Shown here in pieces: positions 19,421-27,118 of a DNA stretch of 64,000 nucleotides. Position 1 is the first letter of the stretch. Each line of letters opens with the position of its first letter. Made by a program: the position numbers and the translations under genes. Source of the DNA: Alphaproteobacteria bacterium. GTDB lineage: Bacteria > Pseudomonadota > Alphaproteobacteria > Bin65. The DNA lies in assembly GCA_022819985.1 (NCBI GenBank), contig JAJEGH010000008.1:1-64000 (forward strand), given 5' to 3'. The notes beneath the pieces were generated by a model. The model was given only the letters and a program-made list of their open reading frames with translations. It was not told the origin of the DNA and searched no databases.

Positions 19421-21790
19421 ATGACCGACGGGACACGCAATCCGACACTCGCGCAGCAGCCCTCGAAGGCCGGCCCCGTGCTGCTCCCCGGTATGCCGAC
19501 GTTGGGCTTCGGGATCGAGCGCTACGTCGCCGAGGGCGGCGCGGCGACCGTCATTTCGCTGGAACCGGGCGATGCCGTCACGGTTCGCGACCGGGAAGGG
19601 CGGCAGGCCGCCGAGTTGTCGGCGTTTGCCCCGACCGGCTCGACGGACACGGAAGCCCTGGGCGATGCCGCGAACGGGACAGCCGAAGGCCTCAAGGCGA
19701 TCCTCGGCGCCGATAGCGAGTCCGCCCGTTCGCTGGCGGGCAGCCTGCAACGGCGCGGCCTCGATATCGCCGCGGCCCGCTCGATCGACGTCCTTGGCGG
19801 CGACTCGCGCCCCGGCGACGAGGCGACGTTCACCGCCGAGCGCCCGCTGGTCTGCTTCGTGGCTGCGCCCGGCGGCCCGATGCGCGCCGACCGGCAGGAT
19901 GCGCCGACGCCGGTCGAGATTTTCATCGCCAGGGCGAACCCGGTTATGCCCGAAGAACACCCGGCGCCGGAGCCGCTCGCCGACCCGCGCATAGACCTGC
20001 GCGTCGCCGCCCGCACGGCCGAGGCTTACGAGGTCAAGGCCGGCGAATTCATCCAGATCATCGACGTGCAGGGCCGGGAGTGTTCGGATTTCCAGGCTTT
20101 CACCGCGGCCGGCCTCGACAAGGGGCGGGAACTCTGCCTCGATGCGACGGCGACCCGCACCCTGATGGGCAACGCCTACCCGGCGCCGGGGCTGCTGTCG
20201 AAATGCTACGATCCGGAACTGCAGCCCATGGTCGAGGTGGTGCGCGACACCTGCGGCCGGCACGACAGCTTCCTCTTCGCCTGCACGGCGAAATACTACG
20301 ACGACATGGGCTATCCCGGCCATGTCAACTGCACAGACAATTTCAACGGGGCGCTGGCGCCGTTCGGGATCGCGCCGCGGCGCGGCTGGATGGCGCTCAA
20401 CTTCTTCTTCAATACCGGGTTCGAGGCCGACCGGGCCGTCTTCGACAATCCCTGGTCGCGGCCGGGCGACTATGTGCTGCTGCAGGCGCTGACCGACCTG
20501 GTCTGCGTCTCGTCGGCCTGCCCGGACGATATCGACGGCGCCAACGGCTGGAACCCGACCGACATCCATGTGCGGGTCTACCCGCGCGAGAACGTGTTTT
20601 CCAAAGCGGTGGCCACGCGCATGACTCCCGACGCCGATCCGAAACTCACGCAGGAAACCGGTTTCCACAGCCGGTTTGCCGAGCACACGAGAAACTTCAC
20701 CGAATACAACGGCTACTGGCTCGCCAACAGCTTCACCAACCGCGGCGCGCTCGACGAATACTGGGCCTGCCGGGAACGGGCCGTCGTCATGGACCTGTCG
20801 CCCCTGCGCAAGTTCGAGGTCCTGGGGCCGGACGCCGAGCAGTTGCTGCAGTGGACGCTCACCCGGAACATAAGGCGGCTGGCGACCGGCCAGGTGGTCT
20901 ATTCCGCCATGTGCTACGAGACCGGCGGCATGGTCGACGACGGCACCGCCTTCCGCCTCGGCGACGACAATTTCCGCTGGGTCGGCGGCTGCGACTATGG
21001 CGGCGAATGGATGCGCGAGCAGGCCGCCAAGCTCGGCCTGAACGCCTGGGTCCGGTCTTCGACCGACCAGCTGCACAACGTCGCCGTCCAGGGGCCGAAA
21101 AGCCGGGACATTCTCACGGAGGTCGTATGGACGCCGCCCGTGCAACCGTCCATCGGGGAGATGGGCTGGTTCCGCTTCGCGATCGGCCGGATCGGCGATC
21201 ATGACGGCATCCCGGTCGTCGTCTCGCGCACCGGCTATACCGGCGAGCTGGGCTATGAGGTGTGGTGCCATCCGCGCGACGCCGGCGCGGTGTGGGACGC
21301 CATCTGGCAGGCCGGCGCGCCGCACGGCCTCTCGCCCTTCGGCCTCGAGGCGCTGGACATGGTGCGGATCGAGGCCGGGCTGATCTTCGCCGGCTATGAG
21401 TTCGACGATCAGACAGACCCGTTCGAGGCCGGCATCGGATTTACCGTAGCGCTGAAGACCAAGAACGAGGATTTCATGGGCCGCGAAGCCCTGGTCCGGC
21501 GCAAGGAAACGCCCCGGCACAGGCTGGTCGGCCTGGAGCTGGACGGCCGGGAGGCGGCGGCCCACGGCGATTGCGTGCATATCGGCCGCGCCCAGGTCGG
21601 CACCGTGACCAGCGGCATGCGCTCGCCCATCCTGCGCAAGAACATCGCCCTGTGCCGGATGGACGTGACCGCGTCGGAGGAGGGTACGGCCGTCGAGGTC
21701 GGCAAGCTGGACGGCCACCAGAAGCGGATTCCGGCGAAGGTGGTGCCGTTCCCCTTCTACGACCCGACCAAATCCCGCGTGCGGGCCTGA
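19421..21790 (+). CDS. tdm: Trimethylamine-N-oxide demethylase (aldolase)
   Basis: About 789 residues. It splits TMAO into dimethylamine and formaldehyde, the latter handed to tetrahydrofolate. Layout: an N-terminal DUF1989-like copy without the metal cysteines (VTVRDREGRQAAELSAFAP), the zinc-binding DUF1989 domain (IIDVQGRECSDFQAF, EVVRDTCGRHDSF, GHVNCTDNF, giving three candidate Cys ligands), then a GcvT-like folate domain (NRGALDEYW, DLSPLRKFEVLGPDAEQLL, SRTGYTGELGYEVW, FGLEALDMVRIEAG). This order is that of Tdm from Methylocella. Start 19421 is preferred; 19388 is possible. Confidence 0.93.
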   Translation: MTDGTRNPTLAQQPSKAGPVLLPGMPTLGFGIERYVAEGGAATVISLEPGDAVTVRDREGRQAAELSAFAPTGSTDTEALGDAANGTAEGLKAILGADSESARSLAGSLQRRGLDIAAARSIDVLGGDSRPGDEATFTAERPLVCFVAAPGGPMRADRQDAPTPVEIFIARANPVMPEEHPAPEPLADPRIDLRVAARTAEAYEVKAGEFIQIIDVQGRECSDFQAFTAAGLDKGRELCLDATATRTLMGNAYPAPGLLSKCYDPELQPMVEVVRDTCGRHDSFLFACTAKYYDDMGYPGHVNCTDNFNGALAPFGIAPRRGWMALNFFFNTGFEADRAVFDNPWSRPGDYVLLQALTDLVCVSSACPDDIDGANGWNPTDIHVRVYPRENVFSKAVATRMTPDADPKLTQETGFHSRFAEHTRNFTEYNGYWLANSFTNRGALDEYWACRERAVVMDLSPLRKFEVLGPDAEQLLQWTLTRNIRRLATGQVVYSAMCYETGGMVDDGTAFRLGDDNFRWVGGCDYGGEWMREQAAKLGLNAWVRSSTDQLHNVAVQGPKSRDILTEVVWTPPVQPSIGEMGWFRFAIGRIGDHDGIPVVVSRTGYTGELGYEVWCHPRDAGAVWDAIWQAGAPHGLSPFGLEALDMVRIEAGLIFAGYEFDDQTDPFEAGIGFTVALKTKNEDFMGREALVRRKETPRHRLVGLELDGREAAAHGDCVHIGRAQVGTVTSGMRSPILRKNIALCRMDVTASEEGTAVEVGKLDGHQKRIPAKVVPFPFYDPTKSRVRA

Positions 21791-21826
21791 TCCGAACCGC
21801 CGGCGCCCGGCCGTCAGGAACTTCCG

Positions 21827-22675
21827 ATGTCAAAGACATTCACCGCCGCCTGCGTGCAGAACAACGCCTCGACGGACGTCGATTTCAATATCGAAACGGC
21901 GCTGCGGCTGGCGAAACGGGCGGCCGACGCCGGCGCCGACCTGATCTGCACGCCGGAATATTTCTCCGGCCTGCGCACCGAGAACGGCTTTTTCCATCCC
22001 GCGGCCTTTCCGGAGGCCGAACATCCGGTCCTGCCGGCCTTCGCCGCCGCCGCGCGGGAGTGGAACGTCTGGTTCCTGCTCGGTTCGCTCGGCGTGCACA
22101 ACCCGGACGGCCGCATCTCCAACCGCTCCTACGTCATCGGCAGCGATGGCGGCATCGTCGCGCGCTACGACAAGATCCACATGTTCGACGTCGTGCTCGA
22201 TTCCGGCCCGTATACCGAATCGGCGACCATCGCGCCGGGCGACCGCTCGGTGGTCGCGCCGACGCCGTGGGGCGGCCTCGGCCTCTCGATCTGCTACGAC
22301 CTGCGCTTCGCCGCGCTCTACCGCCGGCTCACCCAGAACGGCGCGACACTGCTGGCGGCGCCGGCCGCCTTCACGAAGGTCACGGGCGAGGCGCACTGGC
22401 ATGTGCTCAACCGCGCCCGGGCCATCGAGCACGGCTGCTACATGATCTCGCCCTGCCAGTATGGCGGGATCGAAGGCGGCGGCGCCTGCTTCGGCCATTC
22501 GCTGATCGTCGATCCCTGGGGCGCCGTGCTGGCCGACGGCGGCGACGGCGAGGGCGTCGTCCTGGCCGAGATCGATCCTGCCAAGGTGGCCGAAGCGCGG
22601 GCGAAGATTCCAGCGCTGGACCACGACCGGCCGATAACGCCGGAAGCGCCGGTCAGCGCGATGGCGGCTGAATAG
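21827..22675 (+). CDS. Carbon-nitrogen hydrolase (nitrilase superfamily)
   Basis: 282 residues with the Glu-Lys-Cys triad of nitrilase-type amidases: Glu in ICTPEYFSG, Lys in ARYDKIHMFDV and Cys in LSICYDLRF. GRISNRSYVI and HVLNRARAIEHGCY are typical of the Nit/omega-amidase branch that hydrolyses amides of dicarboxylic acids or deaminated glutathione. It starts 36 bp after tdm. In this setting a substrate such as a glutamyl-amide or a formamide is conceivable, but only by context. Convergent with the GntR gene. Confidence 0.85.
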   Translation: MSKTFTAACVQNNASTDVDFNIETALRLAKRAADAGADLICTPEYFSGLRTENGFFHPAAFPEAEHPVLPAFAAAAREWNVWFLLGSLGVHNPDGRISNRSYVIGSDGGIVARYDKIHMFDVVLDSGPYTESATIAPGDRSVVAPTPWGGLGLSICYDLRFAALYRRLTQNGATLLAAPAAFTKVTGEAHWHVLNRARAIEHGCYMISPCQYGGIEGGGACFGHSLIVDPWGAVLADGGDGEGVVLAEIDPAKVAEARAKIPALDHDRPITPEAPVSAMAAE

Positions 22676-22696
22676 AGGCCGGCGGCAGGAGGTATC

Positions 22697-23437
22697 CTAA
22701 ACCGCCGCGGCGCCCATCAGGTCCTGGCGCGCCTTTTCCAGATGGTCGTTGATCTGTTTGACCGCGGCGGCGATGTCGCGGCGCCGGATCGCCTCGAACA
22801 GCGCGCGGTGCTGCCGGTTGTATTCGTCGATCTCTTCCGGCGACAGGATCTTGATCTTCATCGCGTCCCACTGGTCGTGGCCGCGCACCGCGTTGATCTG
22901 CTGATACAGGTGCAGCAGCAGCGGATTCCGGGAACTCCTGGCGAGCCAATCGTGGAACATGCTGTCGTGGCGGGAAAAGGCGTCCTTGTCGTTCCGGCAC
23001 CGTTCGAGATCGTCCAGAATCGATTCCAGCATCTTGATCTCGGTGGCCGTGGCATGAAGTACCGCCAGGCGGGTCATGTGCGGCTCGACGGCCAGGCGCG
23101 CCTCGATCAATTCCAGCGGGCTGACCCGGCTGACGATGTCGTGCGCCGCGTCGATCGAAAGGTCGTCGTATTTGACGAACGTGCCGCTGCCGACCCGGCG
23201 CTCGATCAGGCCTTCGCTTTCCAGATTGAACAGGACCTTGCGGATGGTGCTGCGCGCGGTGTCGAAGCGCTCCGCCAGCTCCCGCTCGGCCGGCAGCTGA
23301 TCGCCGTTGACGTAGCTTCCGCCGCGAATCGCTTCGCGCAGCCGGGCCGTAATCTGCCCGACATGGCGCCCGCCCTCGCCGAGGCGCGCGCTCGCAGCCG
23401 GCCTGGTCTCCCTTGCATCCGTGCCCGTGGAATCCAC
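22697..23437 (-). CDS. GntR/FCD (FadR-type) transcriptional regulator
   Basis: 246 residues. N-terminal winged helix: QITARLREAIRGGSYVNGD, QLPAERELAERFDTARSTI, ESEGLIERRVGSGTFVKYDD. The C-terminal FCD domain shows EARLAVEPHMTRLAVLHAT and SMFHDWLARSSRNPLL with the acidic and His residues that bind metal and a carboxylate ligand; REIDEYNRQHRALFEAI-like helix follows. It is divergent from gmaS and has ATTGGT array E just upstream of its own ATG, so it is the best local candidate regulator of the methylamine genes and perhaps of itself. Confidence 0.92.
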   Translation of the reverse strand: MDSTGTDARETRPAASARLGEGGRHVGQITARLREAIRGGSYVNGDQLPAERELAERFDTARSTIRKVLFNLESEGLIERRVGSGTFVKYDDLSIDAAHDIVSRVSPLELIEARLAVEPHMTRLAVLHATATEIKMLESILDDLERCRNDKDAFSRHDSMFHDWLARSSRNPLLLHLYQQINAVRGHDQWDAMKIKILSPEEIDEYNRQHRALFEAIRRRDIAAAVKQINDHLEKARQDLMGAAAV

Positions 23438-23480
23438 AGCGGCACCCTCCGAAAATCCACGCGTCCTGCCGTCTTAACTC

Positions 23481-23516
23481 AATTGGTCGATATTGGCAAA
23501 ATTGGTTTGCAATTGG
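23481..23516. promoter_or_regulatory. ATTGGT-box array E (four copies)
   Basis: ATTGGT at 23481-23486, ATTGGC at 23491-23496, ATTGGT at 23500-23505 and 23511-23516: spacing 10, 9 and 11 bp. It lies 44 bp from the regulator's ATG. Confidence 0.75.
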
Positions 23517-23657
23517 TCCTGCAAAGGTGCAAAGTAGCGACCGTTCAGTCACACTGGATCGCGGGATGCAAGCCGGTTGCGCAACCGAATTAGCGCAGAT
23601 ATCCTTATTCTTCGGCACTGGATATCGGGCGCGGTATCGACCGATCAGGTTCAGTGT

Positions 23658-23673
23658 AATGGTTCGTATTGGT
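23658..23673. promoter_or_regulatory. ATTGGT-box array F (two copies, 10-bp period)
   Basis: AATGGT at 23658-23663 and ATTGGT at 23668-23673, pointing toward and 65 bp from the gmaS ATG. Confidence 0.65.
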
Positions 23674-23738
23674 CACGTCAATTGTCAGGAAGGCGTGGCT
23701 GGCGCGCGAGGTAAAGCGCAGCTGAGGGGGACAGCGAC

Positions 23739-25208
23739 ATGATGGATATCGAAGCCTTTGTGCAAGAGGACGGCCGGGACGAGCTGGTCAAGCAGGTGCG
23801 CAGCAAGATCGACGAGCTGGGAATCCAGTATCTCTACATGCAGTTCGTGTCGATCACCGGCCGGATCTGCGGCAAGGGCATCCCGGCGGACCACTGGGAA
23901 CTGGTCGCCGAGCGCGGCTTCCAGCTGGTCTACGGCGCGACCGTCAACCTGTTTCTCAACCGTCACGGCGAATATCTCGGCTACGGCCCGCACGAGAAGG
24001 AACTGGTCGGCATCCCGGAGCCGGAGACCTTCTGCCAGCTGCCCTGGGACAAGCGGGTCGCCCGCGTCTGGTGCACCCTGTTCCGCAACCGGGAGGAGCG
24101 CGAGGAGCCGGGCGCCTTCCTGACCTCCGATTGCCGCGGCAACCTGCGGCGCATCCACGAGCAGTTCCGGAAGGACCATAACGGCCTGCATCTGCGCCAC
24201 GGCACCGAGCCGGAGATGATGTGGCTGAAGCGCGGCGAGGACGGCAAGCCGGACGGCGGCTTCTCCAATCCCTACTGCTACCACATCGACCAGTTCGAGA
24301 GCCTGCGCCCGGTCTTCCTGCGCGTGATCGAATATTCCCGCGCCATGGGCCTGGACATGATCCAGGGCGACCATGAGGACGCGCCGGGCCAGCTCGAACT
24401 GAACTTCACCTTCGACGACGCGCTCAGGACCGCCGACCGGCTGACGACCTACCGCCAGATCTGCGCCCAGGTCGCCCGGGAGAACAACCTGATCGCCTGT
24501 TTCATGTCCAAGCCGTTCATGGGCGTGTCGGCCTCGGGCTGCCACCACAACATCTCGCTGTGGCGCGGCGGGCAGGAGGAGCTGAATACGCTCGGCAACG
24601 ATCCGCTGCCCGGCATGGAAGGCAACTACATGTATCTGAAGGGCGGCGAGAACACCTTCATGCCGGATACCGACGATCCGCAACTGCCCGGCAAGATCGG
24701 CCTGCAGGTGGTCGGCGGGATCGTGAAGCATCTCGGCGCGCTGACCGCCATCGGCGCCTCGACGGTCAACTCCTACCGCCGGCTGTGGGACACCGGCTTC
24801 TGGGCGCCGGTCTTCGCCGACTGGGGCTATCAGAACCGGACGACGGGCCTGCGCATTTCCGCGCCGGGCCGCTTCGAATACCGCTCGGTGGATTCGATGG
24901 TGAACCCCCACCTGATGGCCGGCGCCATCCTCAAGGCGGCCGACGACGGCATCACCAACGACATCGATCCGGGCCCGCCGGAAGACCGCAACATCTACGA
25001 GGCAATGGAAGCGGGCAAGCTGGTCAAGAAGCTGCCCATGACGCTGGGCGACTCGCTCGACGCTCTCGCCAACGACGAGGTAATCAAGTCCTCGATGCCC
25101 GGCGAGATGTACCGCCTGTACGAGGAGTACAAGCGGGACGAGTGGGAGCGTTTCCTGCACACCACCACCGAGTGGGACATGGAGACCTATCTGGATTGCC
25201 TGCCCTAG
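23739..25208 (+). CDS. gmaS: Gamma-glutamylmethylamide synthetase
   Basis: 489-residue glutamine-synthetase-fold enzyme that ligates methylamine to glutamate with ATP, the first step of the N-methylglutamate pathway. GS-type landmarks: HGTEPEMMW, GDHEDAPGQLELNFTF, GCHHNISLW and TGLRISAPGRFEYRSVD. Its position directly before the MgsABC genes and within a TMA cluster distinguishes it from ordinary GlnA, whose motifs (for example MHVHQS, RIPM) are absent or altered. ATTGGT array F precedes it. Confidence 0.92.
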   Translation: MMDIEAFVQEDGRDELVKQVRSKIDELGIQYLYMQFVSITGRICGKGIPADHWELVAERGFQLVYGATVNLFLNRHGEYLGYGPHEKELVGIPEPETFCQLPWDKRVARVWCTLFRNREEREEPGAFLTSDCRGNLRRIHEQFRKDHNGLHLRHGTEPEMMWLKRGEDGKPDGGFSNPYCYHIDQFESLRPVFLRVIEYSRAMGLDMIQGDHEDAPGQLELNFTFDDALRTADRLTTYRQICAQVARENNLIACFMSKPFMGVSASGCHHNISLWRGGQEELNTLGNDPLPGMEGNYMYLKGGENTFMPDTDDPQLPGKIGLQVVGGIVKHLGALTAIGASTVNSYRRLWDTGFWAPVFADWGYQNRTTGLRISAPGRFEYRSVDSMVNPHLMAGAILKAADDGITNDIDPGPPEDRNIYEAMEAGKLVKKLPMTLGDSLDALANDEVIKSSMPGEMYRLYEEYKRDEWERFLHTTTEWDMETYLDCLP

Positions 25209-25305
25209 GCGGCGTTCGACGGGCAGTGTTTCTTGGGCGGCGTTTCAGGGGGAGGTCCCGGCCTCCCGCGTTCGACAACCCGGTATCTGACAGGAGAGAC
25301 AGGCC

Positions 25306-26241
25306 ATGTGCGGCATTGCCGGACTGATCTATCGCGACGGCGCCCGCAACATCGGCGCCGAAATGACCGCCATGCTGCAGGCGCTGAAGCACCGCGGCCC
25401 GGATTCGACCGGCTTCGCCATGTACGGCGCGCCCGGGCCGAACGAATACATCATGCGCTTCAAGGTCGCCGAAAAGGAAGACCTGGGCGGCGGCACCAAA
25501 ATCCACCGGGCGATCGTCGAGCGCAAGGCGGCGGTCGACGCGGTGCTCAAGGAGCTCGGCGTGACCGTGCTCGAACTGGCCGAGCCGACGGAATACGCCA
25601 ACCGCTACCGCATTTCCTACGACGGGGACCTGAAGACGCTGGCCGACCAGATCGAGGAGGTCGAGGGCGCGGAGATCCTGTCGATCGGCAACGCCCTGGA
25701 GCTGATCAAGGATCTGGGCGACGCCGCCGACGTATCCGGCACCTACAGCCTGGGCGGCTTTACCGGCACCCACGGCATCGGCCATACGCGGATGGCCACG
25801 GAATCCGATGTCGATATCCGTTCGGCGCACCCCTACTGGGCCTATCCCTACAACGACATCGCGGTCGTCCATAACGGCCAGATCACCAACTACTGGCTGA
25901 TGCGCCGGCAACTGGAGCGCGAGGGCCAGCGTTTCGTCAGCGACTGCGATTCGGAACTTCTTGCGGTGTATACGGCGGTCAATCTCGAAAAGGGCGTGAC
26001 CCTCGAAGACTCGCTCCGCCGGTCGATCGACGAGATCGACGGGGTGTTCACCTACCTGATCACGACCGGCAACGAACTCGGCATGGCCAAGGACACCATG
26101 GCCGCCAAGCCGATGGTGCTCTACGAGGCGGACGACCTGGTGGCGCTGGCTTCCGAAGAGGTCGCCATCCGGGCCATCATCCCCCACGAGATCGACACGA
26201 CCGATCCCTACGACGAGGAGGTCCGGGTATGGCAGGCGTAG
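25306..26241 (+). CDS. mgsA: N-methylglutamate synthase subunit A (class II glutamine amidotransferase domain)
   Basis: 311-residue Ntn amidotransferase. The catalytic Cys follows the initiator Met (MCGIAGLIYRDG), with LKHRGPDSTGFAMYG and GIGHTRMATESDVD for the substrate pocket. In N-methylglutamate synthase this subunit processes gamma-glutamylmethylamide, releasing the methylamine group for transfer to 2-oxoglutarate. The gene begins 97 bp after gmaS and its 3' end overlaps mgsB by 13 bp. Without the gmaS context it would be called GltB-like. Confidence 0.9.
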   Translation: MCGIAGLIYRDGARNIGAEMTAMLQALKHRGPDSTGFAMYGAPGPNEYIMRFKVAEKEDLGGGTKIHRAIVERKAAVDAVLKELGVTVLELAEPTEYANRYRISYDGDLKTLADQIEEVEGAEILSIGNALELIKDLGDAADVSGTYSLGGFTGTHGIGHTRMATESDVDIRSAHPYWAYPYNDIAVVHNGQITNYWLMRRQLEREGQRFVSDCDSELLAVYTAVNLEKGVTLEDSLRRSIDEIDGVFTYLITTGNELGMAKDTMAAKPMVLYEADDLVALASEEVAIRAIIPHEIDTTDPYDEEVRVWQA

Positions 26242-27071
26242 GCGAGTCCGTCTCGACCCAGATGGGGATGCATACCGAGCCCCTCACGGGCCGGGACATC
26301 AAGACCAAGTTCACGCTCGAGAACGAAGGCGGCTTCGGCTACCACTTCGCGCGGGATGTCGATTTCAACCGGCGCGCCGAGATCGATTGCGCCGACCTGG
26401 AACCGACGGAGATCAACGGCAAAATTCGCGACCTGATGGATTCAGGCCACGGTTCCATCGTGCTCCGGAATCCGGGCGCCAAACATTCGCTGGTCGTCGG
26501 CATCCTCAACCGGATGAACATCATCGTCGACGGCAGCCTCGGCTATTTCGGCTGCGGCCTGCTCGACGGCCCGACGGTGCGGATTTCCGGCCGCGTCGGC
26601 TGGTCGTTCGGCGAGAACATGATGGCCGGCGTCTGCGTGGTCGAGAAGAATGCCGGCTCGACCTTCGGCGCCGCGCTGCGCGGCGGCGACCTGGTGTGCA
26701 AGGGTTCGGTCGGCTCGCGCACCGGGATCGACCAGAAGGGCGGCACCATCGTCGTCGGCGGCGACACCGGCGCCTTTTCCGGCTTCATGATGCAGCGCGG
26801 CCGCATGGTCGTGTGCGGCAACGCCGGCAAGAATCTCGGCGATTCCATGTATGACGGCACGATCTTTATCGGCGGCGAAATCCAGGACCTGGGCGTCGAT
26901 GCGGTCCCGGCCGACCTGACCGATCTCGACCGCGCCTGGCTGACCCGCAAGCTGACCATGTACGAACTGCTGCCCGGGAAAGGCGTCGACCATTTCACCA
27001 AGATCGTCGCCGGCAAGCAGCTGTGGAGCTACGACAATCTCGAACCGACGGAGAAGAAGCTGGTCCTCTAG
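26229..27071 (+). CDS. mgsB: N-methylglutamate synthase subunit B (GXGXG domain)
   Basis: 280 residues forming the glutamate-synthase C-terminal beta-helix (GXGXG) domain: repeated turns such as GYFGCGLLDGPTVRISGRVG, GSRTGIDQKGGTIVVGGDTG and GRMVVCGNAGKNLGDSMYDG. The domain acts structurally and in channelling within the synthase. Overlap with mgsA indicates tight translational coupling. Confidence 0.9.
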   Translation: MAGVGESVSTQMGMHTEPLTGRDIKTKFTLENEGGFGYHFARDVDFNRRAEIDCADLEPTEINGKIRDLMDSGHGSIVLRNPGAKHSLVVGILNRMNIIVDGSLGYFGCGLLDGPTVRISGRVGWSFGENMMAGVCVVEKNAGSTFGAALRGGDLVCKGSVGSRTGIDQKGGTIVVGGDTGAFSGFMMQRGRMVVCGNAGKNLGDSMYDGTIFIGGEIQDLGVDAVPADLTDLDRAWLTRKLTMYELLPGKGVDHFTKIVAGKQLWSYDNLEPTEKKLVL

Positions 27072-27118
27072 GGCCGCCCCGCTTTAGCGCCTCCGTCGAA
27101 CCGAAGAAAGAAACCGAC

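Larger units (their letters stand above)
23438..23738. other. Divergent control region between the GntR regulator and gmaS
   Basis: 301 bp, no gene seen, AT-richer than neighbours. It holds ATTGGT arrays E (23481-23516) and F (23658-23673), one near each gene start. Confidence 0.6.

Noticed and set aside
19097-21718. Open frame of 873 codons on the minus strand
   Set aside because: Antisense to tdm, whose zinc and folate domains are unmistakable.
23739-25208. Ordinary glutamine synthetase (GlnA)
   Set aside because: Classic GlnA motifs are changed and the gene leads MgsABC within a TMA cluster; gamma-glutamylmethylamide synthetase fits better.
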